Source: Parasponia andersonii
Taxonomy: Eukaryota > Streptophyta > Magnoliopsida > Rosales > Cannabaceae
Assembly (NCBI GenBank): GCA_002914805.1
Contig: JXTB01000117.1
Coordinates: forward strand, 207,046-271,045
Length of the DNA stretch: 64,000 nt
Reading direction: 5' to 3'
Shown piece by piece: positions 47,336-58,330 of the stretch. The first letter of the stretch is position 1. Every line of letters starts with the position of its first letter. The position numbers were made by a program, and so were the translations under genes. A model generated the notes under the pieces. That model searched no databases. It was not told where the DNA came from and was given only the letters and a program-made list of their open reading frames with translations.

Positions 47336-48260
47336 TTATAAGGAAACCAAACTAGTCTCTAATAAACTTTTGTGATTTTCTGTAATTTATTTATATACAG
47401 AGTATTCTGCTAAAAAGAAATTGAACTAGTTTCTAAGAAACCTTTGCAGTAACCTGTGATTTACTTATGTACAAGACATTTCGCTAAAATGAAACCAAAC
47501 TAGTTCCTAGGAAACCTTTATAGTTTCCTGTAATTTACTTCTATGTAGGACATTTTGCTAAAAGAAACTAGTTTTGGTCTCTAGGAAATCTTTGCAGTTT
47601 TTTATGATTTACTTACGTACAAGGCATTTTGATAAAAAGAAACCAAATTTATTTCTAGGAAGTTTTTCTTATAAAAAGAAACCAAATTTGTTTCTAGGAA
47701 ATTTTTGTGGATTCATTTGATTTATTTACGTATAGGACATTCTACTGAAAGGAAATCAAATTGATTTATAGGAAACCTTTGTGGTTTCCTATAATTTGCT
47801 TATATACAGAATATGCTGCTACACATAAATCAAACCGATTTCCTGAAAATCTTTATGGCTTTATATGATTCACTTACATGTAAGGCATTATGCTGAAAGG
47901 AAAACGAACTAATTTTCTGGAAACCTTTATTGTTTCATATGATTTATTTTCACGTAGGAGATTATGCTAAAAGAAAAATAAATTGTTTTCTAGGAAACTT
48001 TTGTGATTTATTATGATTTACTTACATATTAGGCATTCTGATAAAATGAAACTAAACTAGTTTCTAAGAAACTTTTGTGGTTTCCAGAAAATTTTTATGG
48101 TTTCATATGATTTACTTATATATAAGACATTTGACTAAAATGAAACTTTTGTAATTTTTAGAAAATTTTTGGGGTTTCCTATAATTTATTTACATACAAA
48201 GCATTCTGCTAAAAGGAAATTAAATTAGTTTTTTAGAAACTTTTGTGATTTCTAAGAATA
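47336..48260. repeat. 74-bp tandem array, about 11 units
   Basis: The landmark (G/A)T(G/A)ATTTACTTA recurs at 47392, 47456, 47530, 47604, 47717, 47791, 47865, 47939, 48013, 48107 and 48181. Most steps are exactly 74 bp. One short partial duplication (47640-47690) and one 20-bp insertion account for the 113- and 94-bp steps. Typical unit words: AGGAAACCTTTGTGGTTTCC (a 7-bp perfect hairpin), TTTACTTACATACAAGGCAT, TCTGCTAAAAGGAAAC and CAAACTAGTTTCTAGG. Confidence 0.9.
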
Positions 48261-49450
48261 TGATAAATTTAGAAAGGTGGATTGAAAAAATGAAAAAATA
48301 AATAGAACATGGTTTTCTAGTTTTTTAAAGATTAGAAAAAATACAAAGTAGTAAATATGTCTTAAGAGGAAAAGAGTCCATATATTTGTTTAAAAAAATG
48401 AAAAAAAGTGAAAACAAAAAAAAATTGTTGTTCATTCATTTGGTTTTTTCTTTTAAGAAAACGATAGAGAAAAAAGAATTAAGAAAGAGGAAAAGAAATA
48501 AAATGAGGAAAAAAAAAGAGATAAATAGATGAGAAAAGAAAAAAATAAAGAAAAATAAAAAAAAATTATTCTTGACGACTCAAAAGAGGCAGAAATAGGA
48601 TTTGAACCTTGACAAGAGTGGACAAAAGAGAATACGCGAGCCAATAGCATATAGGCACTCATTTATATTTATATATATATATTGCAAAAAATGATCATTT
48701 AGTTACCAAAATGTGACCGTACTTTTCAGACCGTAAATAATTAACCAAATATCATTTAAGTTCGTACAGAAAAATAATTGAATTGGGGAGGTCGTAAATT
48801 TAGAATTATTATTTAAAAATTCGGTATAAGTGTCATTTGACCTTGTTATTTTAATAGGTAAAAATGTAGAAAAAGGAGAGGGAAATTGGAATCCAAAGAA
48901 AAAGGGGCCCGAGACAAGATTTAACCCGACGCATGCATACTTAACTGGAGGCCCATATAGCACAGCAATCGGCGACTGCTTCGGGTAGTTAGGTGATTAC
49001 AACTTGTTTAGGTGTATAAATTAATACAATTGGATATATTATTACAACTGGATATGACTTTTTTTTTTTTCTAGAAACAAATCTGTTATTATAACCAAAC
49101 GAAGTTGTGCAATACATATTGAATTAGAAAAAAAAAGTCTTCCAATAGATTAATTAATTCTCTACTTCTAAGACAATCTTAGCTAATTCTAGAGAAACTA
49201 ATTGACTATGAAGTTAGAAAAATAAAGGAAAAAAGGCTAAATGCATTTAATATTATAAATAAATATTGTCAATAGACATGACTCCAAAGAACTGGAGATT
49301 TTTTGGGTCAATATTCTTGACCGATGGAAGTATTCCAAAACAAGACATTTATGCTATTAACAAGAATCACAAATCTTCTAAGAGAATCATTGTTGACTTC
49401 TGAATAAGGTTGCATATTTGTTCTTTCACTTATCATACCATATAAGTTAT
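48261..49450. other. A-rich intergenic sequence; start of the F-block flank
   Basis: 48261-48700 is highly A-rich with AAAAG runs and gives only low-complexity frames. From 48986 the sequence matches the upstream flank of gene E (32579 onward). No gene. Confidence 0.5.
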
Positions 49451-49527
49451 AGGCCCTATTTGAGATTACTTCTAGATTCTATTTTTAGCTTTTAAGAGCT
49501 ATTAGATTAAAAAAAAAATGAGAGAGG

Positions 49528-51746
49528 ACGTATGTCACGACCCAAGGCCGGGGTCAATGACATGTCACGATCTGAGGTTGAGATCAGTGGCAGAATAAGT
49601 ATTTTAAAATATTAATAAAAAATGATTTAATTAATTCAAAAATTTACTTTGAAGACTCTAACTTTTCAAACAGAACTCAGTAAAGTATTGAAATGAAAAC
49701 AAAACTCCACAGGTATGCGTCACTTATTCAATAAAGACCGTATTTAAAAATAATTATTTTAATAATCATGTATCAGAAATCATCTCACACTCAAATACAG
49801 TCATAAGTAATACAAACTACATCCAAATCTCACACACTGGTTCATAATGTTTAACGAAATCCAAATTCTAACTCAAATCTAAATATTTCATAAGTCTTGT
49901 AGAAATTTACCAAAATTTAGACAAACTAGTTATTCTGAAGTGCCTCGATCTAGTTATTCTTGCCCAAATCACACTAAATACCACCTGAGGAGAAGAAATG
50001 AAGTGAGCCAATACTCAGTAGAGAAATTATTACAAGTTTTTATACATAAAAAATATATTCCCATCGAAGATCTTGTATGGTTAGTTGTCCACCCAAAATA
50101 ATTCATAAAATTCAAGTAGAAATCATAGTCCAATAGTTCAAATATTCCAAACCATTGTAAATCGTTCATCAAAAACTAATGCATATCTATTGAAGCCAAT
50201 ATATAACTATGTATATAATCATGATGTCTGAAGTGTCCTAGTGGATCACTCATAAGTCCGATCCACTTAAAAATGTGTCGTAAGTCTGATTAAAAATATA
50301 AGGTATCGTAAGTCTGATCACTCTATGTAGGGCTTCATAAGTCCGATCACTCAATGTAGGACATCATCAGTGTGTGAATAAATACAAATGTTATATGAAT
50401 GATAGAATAAGGTTGTGCATCATTTCTACAAAATCTCAAAATAACTATGTAGTATTCTTTAATCAAACCACTTTTTATCCTCAAAACTGAGTTCTCAAAT
50501 TGTTTACAATTTTCTAAAAATTTCGATATTATAACAGCCATTTTTTTTTATCAAAACCCAAAAATCTAATTTCCTACAGAAAATAGTTCAATACAGTATA
50601 TATGACATGTCAATTAGTGTGACGTGCCTCTCAGGAAATTTATATTTCAAATCAGGTCAAAAGAAACATAAATCACATTTTTGTTTTACGAAATTCTATA
50701 TTTATTCAAAATATGTGGAAATCAAAATTAAACCAATATGAAGATCAAATAATCAAATCCATACCTCTTTTGAGTGTCCAATTGATATTACAAGGTTACA
50801 GAAAAGGTTTTGCGTCATTTTGATGTCGTTTGGAAGGTCGGGTATCATTTTCGAACTTTTGATGTCTTGGTTTGAAAACTTGATTTTCAAATCGAGCTTC
50901 AAATCATGAAACGGACATTACCACTAAATTCAGGGCAATTAAAAACACTAGATTAGACATATAATTTATCCAATTTAGAGCCGAACCCCACGACACACAA
51001 ATTGAGGCAAATCTGAGCCATCCAGCTTCGCTTTTTGTGCTCGTTTCAAAACATAGTAAATATATATCATTTTTAACGTAGATTCTAAAAATGATACTAG
51101 TTTCAAAAATCTAATGGTCTGATCAAAAAGTCAACTCTGAAACTATTTACACACAAAACTGTCCAAAGAAATTAAAATCAAACAGAACAAAACTGAGACA
51201 TGAGACACCTACCACGAGATTGCTCGTGAGGACACGGCGAACGGCGGCCGGAATTGTCTCTGACAAGCAAAACCACCCATGGTGTTTTTCACTGTTTTCT
51301 AGCGATTGTGAATTCCAGCAGGGCTATTTCCGGTGGTGGCTTCTTCGTCAAGTGGTAGCAAGCTTCAATAGCAGTCGGAGGAAGAGCGACAGTGACTGGC
51401 AGTGGGGACGTGTCATAAGGGCCTCGTGGGAGAATAAGAGAAATATGAGAGATTTATGGCAATTTTTGAAACTGTAGTGCCACGTGTCAGTTTCTGGTTA
51501 ATTATACACTGTTTTGCTTATTTGTACTTAGGTCCAGTTTTCTGAAAATCTTCTCAAATACAGCCTTAAATAATTACACTTTGATCTCAATTTTTAAACT
51601 TTCTTTACACTTAAACCCAAATGAATCTAGACCAAAATTCCGTTCAAATTCAACCAATATTCAATTTTTTTTTCCAAATTTAAAAATTTAAATTTGGTCA
51701 AAAGACCATAATACCCTTGTTTATTTTAAGGGGTTTTACAACGCAT
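49528..51746 (-). mobile_element. Solo LTR, minus orientation, with ACGTA/ACGCA target duplication
   Basis: LTR 49533-51741 (2209 bp). In plus-strand reading it starts TGTCACGACCC and ends AGGGGTTTTACA. Flanking 5-mers ACGTA (49528-49532) and ACGCA (51742-51746) differ at one base. The first 30 bp are partly duplicated: a second TGTCACGAT start lies at 49563. A cluster of (C/T)GTAAGTC(C/T)GATCA words lies at 50245-50370. It interrupts the upstream flank of gene F and is absent from the E flank. Frames inside are not genes. Confidence 0.84.
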
Positions 51747-52857
51747 TTGGTAAATTGTTATTTTTGGTGATTAGTAGATTTTAAAAGTTGCTGAATTTGA
51801 GAAGTATGATTCTATTACTATAATACAAATTATTTAAAATTACATTTTATAGTACACATAATTTATAATTTACCAAATATTAGGTATTGAATGACATAAT
51901 AATTTAATAAATTAAATTTATTAAAGGTCTAAATTTTTTATGTCACAACTATTTCTTGCTCACAACACAATTATGATAAGATTTCTTAAAGCACATCACA
52001 ACAATACTAAAATGGCGCATAACATCCTTCCTGCCGAAGGGGGAGATCTATATTCTCTCTCCCTCGGTCTTATTTTTTCCCTTTTACAATTGGATATGAC
52101 TTTGAACATTGGAAATTGGTTGATTTAAGTAAAAGTAAGTACAACTATCCAAAAAAACAAAAACAAAAACAAAATCCTCCCACAAACAATGGTGTTTTTT
52201 TTTTTTTTTTTTTTTTTTCAAAATTGAAGTGGAGAAGAACGTTGTTTTGCCATAAAACAGACAGTAATAATAATAAGAATAATAGTAACTTTTACCTTCT
52301 TTTTTTTTTGAATTAACTCCTTAGTTAATTTTGGTCAAGGATATGAATAAACAAAACTATAGGTTGCAGTGCTGCAACTTTCAATAGAAAAAATCCAATC
52401 TCTTTTTTAAGTAATATACGAGCGCGCTCGTGGAAGACTTCTTCAAAAAGAAATTATTTATCGTTGATATATATATATAGACACACATATATGGGTATAT
52501 ATAAATACTTTACTTATATGACGTCCAGGCACCCCCATAATATGAGCCTTGGCCTTAGCCTCGTAGAATATTTTCCCTCAAAAGTTAATAAGAAGCTCTT
52601 TAGTCCTATTTAGAGAAGCTTCATTCATCGATATTTGATCTGATTCTTTTGGGGTGGAACGGTTTGTGGACAGATAATATATTCTTCTCAGCATGGGAAT
52701 AATATTGAACTGCAATTATTTGGTTTGTCTAATAAAAAGAAAAGAAAGAAATTACAAAGAGTAGGCCATAATCTTCGTAGACTATATAATCCAAAGCTTT
52801 GCTCAGTAAGCTTGAAACACCACTATATGGTGCCACTCCAGATAACATGTTGATCCT
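51747..52857 (+). repeat. Upstream flank of gene F, second part
   Basis: No gene. CATAAAACAGACAGTAATAA and AATAAGAATAATAGTAAC (52248-52290) correspond to the E flank at 32935-32975. A long poly-T lies at 52195-52218. Confidence 0.5.
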
Positions 52858-53304
52858 TAGGTTATATTTGGTACGTAGAAAAGAAAGAAAATAAGAAAAT
52901 AAGAGAGAAGAAAAAATTAGTAGAAAAAAGAAAATATATAGGATGGAAATTAAAGTATTTTTCTTCTATAGTTGTTTAGTATAAAGAGAGGAAAGAAAAT
53001 TAATTGTTTAAATATGACTATTTTATCCTCGATATAAAGATTTAAAAAATTAATATGTAAGATTAATTTGATAAATTTATTTTTGCGAATGACTAAAGTA
53101 TTTTTCTTTCCACTTTTCTCTCCAATTTGGAGTAGAAAATTTTTGTAGGCCTCATCTCACTTTTTTCTCTGCTCTGTTCTCTTCTATTTTCTCTGCTCTG
53201 TTCTCTTCTATTTTCTCTTCCTCTCCATTTTCTTTCTTACCAAACAACCTTTTTCTCACCTACAATTTTCTTTCTCTCTTTTTTCTCTCCTATCAAACAT
53301 AGTA
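52858..53304. mobile_element. MITE, first of an adjacent pair
   Basis: It begins TTAGGTTATATTTGGTACG and ends TATCAAACATAGTATAG, giving inverted (C/T)TATATTTGGTA / CTATGTTTGATA termini. The purine-rich left half and pyrimidine-rich right half (AAAGAAAG versus TTTTCTCT) can fold back. Homologous to the next element. Confidence 0.55.
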
Positions 53305-53724
53305 TAGGGCTATATTTGGTATAGAGCAGGAAAGAAAATGAGAATGAAGAAAAAAATAGAAAGGAAAGAAAATGTGTAGGATGAAAAAGAAAATATTTTT
53401 CCTTTATGGTTATTTGATATATAAAGAGAAAAGAAAACTAATTTATTCTAAATGACTATTTTATACTTAATATAATGATTTTTAAAATTGATATATAAAG
53501 ATAATTTAGTAATTTAAATTTATTCATTGACTAATTTCTCTTTCCTTTCTCTTTTCTCTCTAATTTGAAAAGAAAAATTTTTATGGAGCCCACCAACCAA
53601 TTTTCCATTTCCTTTCTCCTCCTTTTTCCTTTCTACTAAACAACATATTTTTCTATTTTTCCTTTACTTTTCTTCGCCACCTTTTCTTTCCTTTCCATTT
53701 TCCCTCTTACTAAACATAGTCTTG
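53305..53724. mobile_element. MITE, second of an adjacent pair
   Basis: GGCTATATTTGGTATAGAGC at the left and ACTAAACATAGTCTTGG at the right, with the same internal order as the first (AAAATTGATATATAAAGATA, CTCTAATTTGAAAAGAAAAA, TTTTATGGAGCCCA). The two lie head-to-tail with almost no spacer. Confidence 0.55.
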
Positions 53725-54146
53725 GTCTTTTAGAAAGACAAATGTCTTTATTATTTCCTTTCGTTTTACATATGCTTTATGTTTTGGACATTATTTATTA
53801 AATAAAACATAGTATCAACCATAAGTAAATGTTAAGAACTAATGCACCTAATTCTTTACAACCCAGTGTAATAAAACAAAAAAAAAAAAGTACATTATCA
53901 AATTAAGAGGTATTTCTACTTCAACCACTGCACATTTCATCGTGACGAAGAAGAAAAAATTAAAAGAACCTCTCATACCTCACGTCATTCTCGTATCCGA
54001 GTGTGTACGTAGTACGAGATACTTTGTCTTGAGTAGTCTTTGTTCCATCTATCTAATAGTAAAAATAAATATTGTGGTTAATTCTATGTATTTTTAATTT
54101 ATAATTTAAAGTAAATTAATTTGTACGTAACAAATAACTATATGAT
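53725..54146. other. Intergenic sequence
   Basis: No gene; AT-rich with an A-run at 53878-53889. Confidence 0.4.
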
Positions 54147-54745
54147 TAAGGATGACAATTTTACCCATTCACGTACCCCGTCTACTTATGAGTACCCTTA
54201 ATAAATAGGATATTAATACTCGATCTATTCCAGTTTATAGTAGGATATGAGTACAGACTAACAATATCTGATCATGATACTGATATACATGGTCGTAGGA
54301 TAGTGTATAGGGATATATGTCTCTATTACGTACCCAATCGAACCCTATCCTACGCATTAATTAGTATGTATTATTAGGTATACTAGAGTGTATACATACA
54401 TAAATATATATATAGAATAAATAAGCAAAATATGACTGATATAAAGAAATAGAATTATTTGTGCTTATTTTACATTATGATCAATCACTTAGATAATTAA
54501 TTAATTTAATGTCAGTTGTGATTGATTTAAATTTTTTCGTATGATAGATATGGTTGTATACTATATAATTTAAAAAAAAAAAAAACTATTTTCATTTCTT
54601 AACAGGCAAATAGATTACTCACAAGTATCTTAATTATACCCGTGATGCGTGATACTTATATCCTACCCGCTTCTCTTAAGAGGATAAATAGGTACAACTT
54701 ATTTTAGCGGGTAGGATAATGGAACAGGCATAGCGGACCCTTATG
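54147..54745. mobile_element. hAT-like non-autonomous element (right end uncertain)
   Basis: Left end TAAGGATGACAATTTTACCC, a common plant hAT MITE terminus (YARNG). Repeated GTAGGATA/TATCCTAC words in both orientations inside, and AGCGGGTAGGATAATGG near the right side. No clear right terminus or 8-bp duplication. Confidence 0.45.
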
Positions 54746-54794
54746 CCATGGCCTAGCTAAGCTACCACATGGAAAGGTTTTAATATGTGTAATA

Positions 54795-54931
54795 AGAAGC
54801 TTCTCTGGGTTCTATATAAGGGAGTGCTTGGCCCTCTGGCTTTCATATCAGTAATCAAAGGGTCAAAAGTTCTTTTAACTAGCTTTTTCCTTAGTACCTC
54901 TCTTTTGTAATATTTCATAGCATACCCTGTG
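54795..54931 (+). promoter_or_regulatory. Gene F promoter and leader
   Basis: AAGCTTCTCTGGGTTCTATA continues into TATATAAG (54813-54820) and GGGAGTGCTTGGCC, almost identical to gene G. The leader GTTCTTTTAACTAGCTTTTT (54869-54888) is also shared. At 54917 the position of the ancestral start codon reads ATA. Confidence 0.75.
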
Positions 54932-55522
54932 ATGATGGGAGAAGAGCGCTACCGTGTTATCCCAAAGGAACAAGATGAGTATTATATGGCGCCAAAGGAG
55001 GACTCTTCTGTGCCGATCATGTTTGAAGAAATCGTTCAACGACCAGATCATGATCAAGATCAAGATTATCAACAAGATTTTGTTGCTGATCTTGACCATC
55101 ATTCTCAGAAGCCATTTTCTGTTGCTCAAAAAGGGGCTTATAAGCAAGGAAGTAATTATATTACGCCAAGGGAATATATGGCGCCAGGGGAAGAGATGAT
55201 CTTGTTCGAACAAAGCGGTAAACGTTCAGAAAACTATCATCAACAAGTGTCTGCTGGTCACGGAGGGCCTTATCTGCATACTACTGTGGTTCGTCAAGAG
55301 CAACATAAATTTGTGCGAGAAAGTATTATTCAGCAGCAAGACTGTAACAATTATGGACGAGTGACCAACAAGTCGGTTGGTACACTTGACTGTAGTGAGG
55401 CAGCAACGCTTTATTATGGAATGGTGCTTAAAGAATATGGTGGGAATACAAATTTCCCACATAGAGACGTCGCTCGAGATTATGGTAGGAAAAACAAATT
55501 CCCTCCAAAGTTTAAGCAGTAG
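54932..55522 (+). CDS. Gene F: Tyr/His/Gln-rich protein with internal duplications and the family block
   Basis: Single-exon gene for 196 residues from the ATG at 54932 (a second ATG follows at 54935). Aligned with E and G, the older start (TTTC-ATGG) has become TTTC-ATAG at 54917, so translation probably begins five codons later. Residues 3-17 match the EERY-x-(A/V/G)-I-x-KE motif of E and G. A segment is present twice, EYYMAPKED...IMFEEIVQRPDH (17-41) and EYMAPGEEMILFEQSGKRSE (81-100). The block TLDCSEAATLYYGMVLKEYG occupies 151-170. The terminal motif is also doubled: GNTNFP and GRKNKFP. It is Gln/Asp/His-rich between (DHDQDQDYQQDF). Function unknown, no membrane segment. Flanked upstream by solo LTR and MITE insertions, but its promoter is intact. 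Confidence 0.75.
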   Translation: MMGEERYRVIPKEQDEYYMAPKEDSSVPIMFEEIVQRPDHDQDQDYQQDFVADLDHHSQKPFSVAQKGAYKQGSNYITPREYMAPGEEMILFEQSGKRSENYHQQVSAGHGGPYLHTTVVRQEQHKFVRESIIQQQDCNNYGRVTNKSVGTLDCSEAATLYYGMVLKEYGGNTNFPHRDVARDYGRKNKFPPKFKQ

Positions 55523-55871
55523 TATTTTGATACTAATTTGGCTCTCTAGTACTATTTATAATTTGGTCCTTATGTAAGGAGAAAGGACTTAGGACTTTAA
55601 TTATCTCAGAAACAAAAAAAAAAAAAAAAAAAAAAGAGTTAGGACTTTTGTTTATGCCCATTTTCTTTTTCTTTCTTACGTCGGAGTAAAAACTGTATCC
55701 CTGGACTTCTACCAAGGGAAGTTGTTCTTATGTGCCCAATTACCTTTAGTTCTCCTCATCCGATATTAGTACGGGAGTGGCGTGTTTCTCTGTTTGTAAT
55801 ATTGTACTAATCACTAAGTTGAAAGATGGGATAATATCAAAAAATAAATAAATAAATAACACTACTACTTT
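55523..55871 (+). repeat. 3' flank of gene F shared with E and G
   Basis: TAGTATTTTGATACTAATTT overlaps and follows the stop, as after E; G has TAGTATTTTGACACTG. CTGTTTGTAATATTGTA (55789) is shared with G (62460). An A-run lies at 55615-55634. It ends at a large inverted-repeat element. Confidence 0.65.
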
Positions 55872-56592
55872 TAGTGTTTTATTAAAAAAAAAAAACTACT
55901 CACATATTTTCATTTATATCAAATTAAAATTTTAATTTATATTTTCCAATCAAAATAAATCAGATCTCACATTTAGTCAAAATTGAAAGTTAAGTTTGTT
56001 TAAAAAAACATTTTAAATATTGAAACTAATTATTCTAGTCTTTTTTTTTCTTTAAAAAAATATATTATAAGAATAAAAGTTTTTGTCATTCTTTTTCTTT
56101 TTATCATTTAATTATTTTATATAATTTAAACTCATTTTAGTTTGAATATTTATTATTTTCGCTTAAAATGATTTAAAACAAAAAGAAAAATTGAGAATTT
56201 TTTTAAAACTTTTGTCATTCTCTCTCTCCCTAATTTTAATTGTTTTGAATAATTTAAAATATTGAAAAAAAAGAACAAATGAGAATTTTTTTTTTAAACT
56301 TTTGTCATTCTTGTTTTAAAATTATTTTGAATAGTTGAAACTCTTATAGTTTTTAATAGATATTAATTCACTTAAACTATTTTTTTAAAAGTAAAACAAT
56401 AATAATTGGTTTCAATATTTATTGGTTTAAATGCATGTTTTATAGTTTAAAAGGTAAAATTATTTTTTAAACAAACTAAAAAATTCTAATTTTGCATAAA
56501 TGTCTGAGCCCAATTTTATTTAATCAGAAAATGGAAATTGAAGGTTTAATTTGATATAAATAAAAATGTGTAGATTTTTTGATAAAACACTA
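55872..56592. mobile_element. Long-TIR foldback element (721 bp)
   Basis: TAGTGTTTTATTAAAA at the left and the complement of the right end, TAGTGTTTTATCAAAA, start arms of roughly 170-190 bp that match with moderate divergence (shared words ATTTATATCAAATTAAA, TTAGTTTGTTTAAAAAA or TTAAGTTTGTTTAAAAAA, AATATTGAAAC(T/C)AATT). The centre is AT-rich and non-coding. The equivalent sites after E and G lack it, so it is a real insertion. Long arms suggest a Mutator-like or foldback MITE; no target duplication was clear. Confidence 0.72.
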
Positions 56593-58330
56593 CGTCCGGT
56601 GAATGTTCAAACTAAACACAAACACTAGAAAACCATTTCTTGTATGACTAGTAGACTTAACCAAGTCTCTTCAGTAACCGTCTATATGTAGATATGTTTT
56701 TGGTGAAATTTAAGAGATTTACCAAAAATTAGTTTAAAGGACACGAAAAATGTTGTGTTTCCCTTTGCTATTATTTGGTTTCCTCCTGTATAATTTCCGT
56801 GGAGATGATTACATTGGAAAAAATAACAATTGTAATTTTTATTATGATTAACTTACTTTTCATTTCTTTGTGTGAAAAATAAAAATAACGTGTCACAGGG
56901 TAGATTCTGTGAGGAATGTGAGGTAGGTCATCTTGATTTCAAGAACGTGTCATATGACAGATTGGGTGAGAAATATGAAGTCCTTAAAAAGAAAAAAAGA
57001 ATAACGTGTCGTATTTCTTCTTCAAAGTTAAAACGACAAAGCTTTGATTTCTGCTATAGACCAAAAAAAAAAAAAAAAAACAATATGACTACTTTGAATG
57101 TGGCTTTTCTGAACCAGAGACGACTCGTTATCCTTTCTATTTAGAAATTAATTCCAACTGACACAACCAACTAACTCAGTCCAGTCAATTTTTTTTTTTT
57201 TTTATTGGAGAACTGACCTCAATTTAATTGGATTAGTTGTTGATTTTTAAAAACCACCTTAGATTGGATCTATTCTACTTTCACTCTTAACAATAACCAA
57301 TCTAATGTATACATTATCTGTACATAAAAATACTTTGTTTTTTCTTTTTTAATGTAATGTCCCTATTTGAGATTGTTTTTAGATTATGCTTTTAAATTTT
57401 AAATACAATTAGAGAACAAAAAAGAGAGGGAATTATTAGACCTCTTATAAATTTCATTTTAGTATAGATTATAAGGTACTTAGAAATATTTATTTTTTTA
57501 ATGTACTCAATAATATGGGACCACTTATAAATTTAATTTTAATACTCTACAACCTCCATCACCAAATAAAAGTTTCCTTTTTATCTTTCTCTTTTTTGGA
57601 GAAAATTTTAGTTTTTCATTCTCAGATTTAATTTATAAACGTTTTCATTTTCCATTTAGTCTGAAAGGGCTCCAAATGATCTATGATATATTTTCATTTT
57701 GATATAATAAGGATTACTAGCCCGACTAAAATGTGATATTTTGTGTTCCTTCAAGAAAAAAAAAATCCTAGCAATTTGTGTGGCTTTGTGATAACAGTAA
57801 TTAAACTAATTATCAAAAAGCAATCATACATCTAGCCAAATTGACAGCCATATTTACGAGTTTCAAATCCCACTAGTTCTTAAAAAGGGGAAAAAAAAAA
57901 AACTATATCTATTTTTTCTATGGTATTCGGTCAGTCTACTCATAGATAAAGTAGAGTAGAATAAAAGGATGTGAAATAAAACGGTCCAGGATTGTGATGA
58001 ATCAGTCAAAAGTTTTTCTTTCATGAAGAATCAGATTCATTTAGCAGTACTTATCTCAAAAAGATAAAAATAAAAATGATAAAAAGAAATCACCAGGCAT
58101 GATATTTTATTCTTATTTTTATTTATTTATTTATTTTGGGTGGGGGAGCAGGAATTGATGCTGAGATAACTAAGACAAGCAGTAAAGTTTGCATGGCTCG
58201 TTCAATATCCAAAAGAATCGGAATTTCCATCTTAGAGCAAGTCCAAAATGACCGACCTTATAAAACTAATCCTATTTAGCAGCACGTCAAACGGTTAGGC
58301 CATCCATTTAGCCCAAAAATTTCGTGACGA
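56593..58330 (+). repeat. Downstream flank of gene F, homologous to the E and G flanks
   Basis: No gene. Shared with G: TTTTTGGTGAAA...ACGAAAAATGTTG (56697-56760 versus 62610-62645), TTCAATATCCAAAAGAATCG plus TTAGAGCAAGTCCAAAATGA (58200-58250 versus 63718-63772). A MITE-like piece starting CCCTATTTGAGATTG (57361) is related to CCCTATTTGAGATTAC (49456). Confidence 0.6.
57001..57125 (+). repeat. CGACA-rich element, copy 3 (after gene F)
   Basis: AACGTGTCGTATTTCTTCTT, then AAAGTTAAAACGACAAAG, then (after an A18 run) GAATGTGGCTTTTCTGAACC and GAGACGACTCG. Same order as the copy after G; decayed in its second half. Confidence 0.55.

Noticed and set aside
48453..48662. Minus-strand frame with a GGATTTGAACC word suggesting a tRNA or SINE
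   Set aside because: No cloverleaf can be assembled around the word and the rest is A-rich low complexity.
51220..51477. 85-residue frame with Arg-rich content
   Set aside because: In the GC-rich section of the solo LTR 49533-51741; the sister LTRs do not preserve it.
54875..55213. Minus-strand frame opposite gene F
   Set aside because: Shadow frame; the plus-strand protein aligns with E and G.
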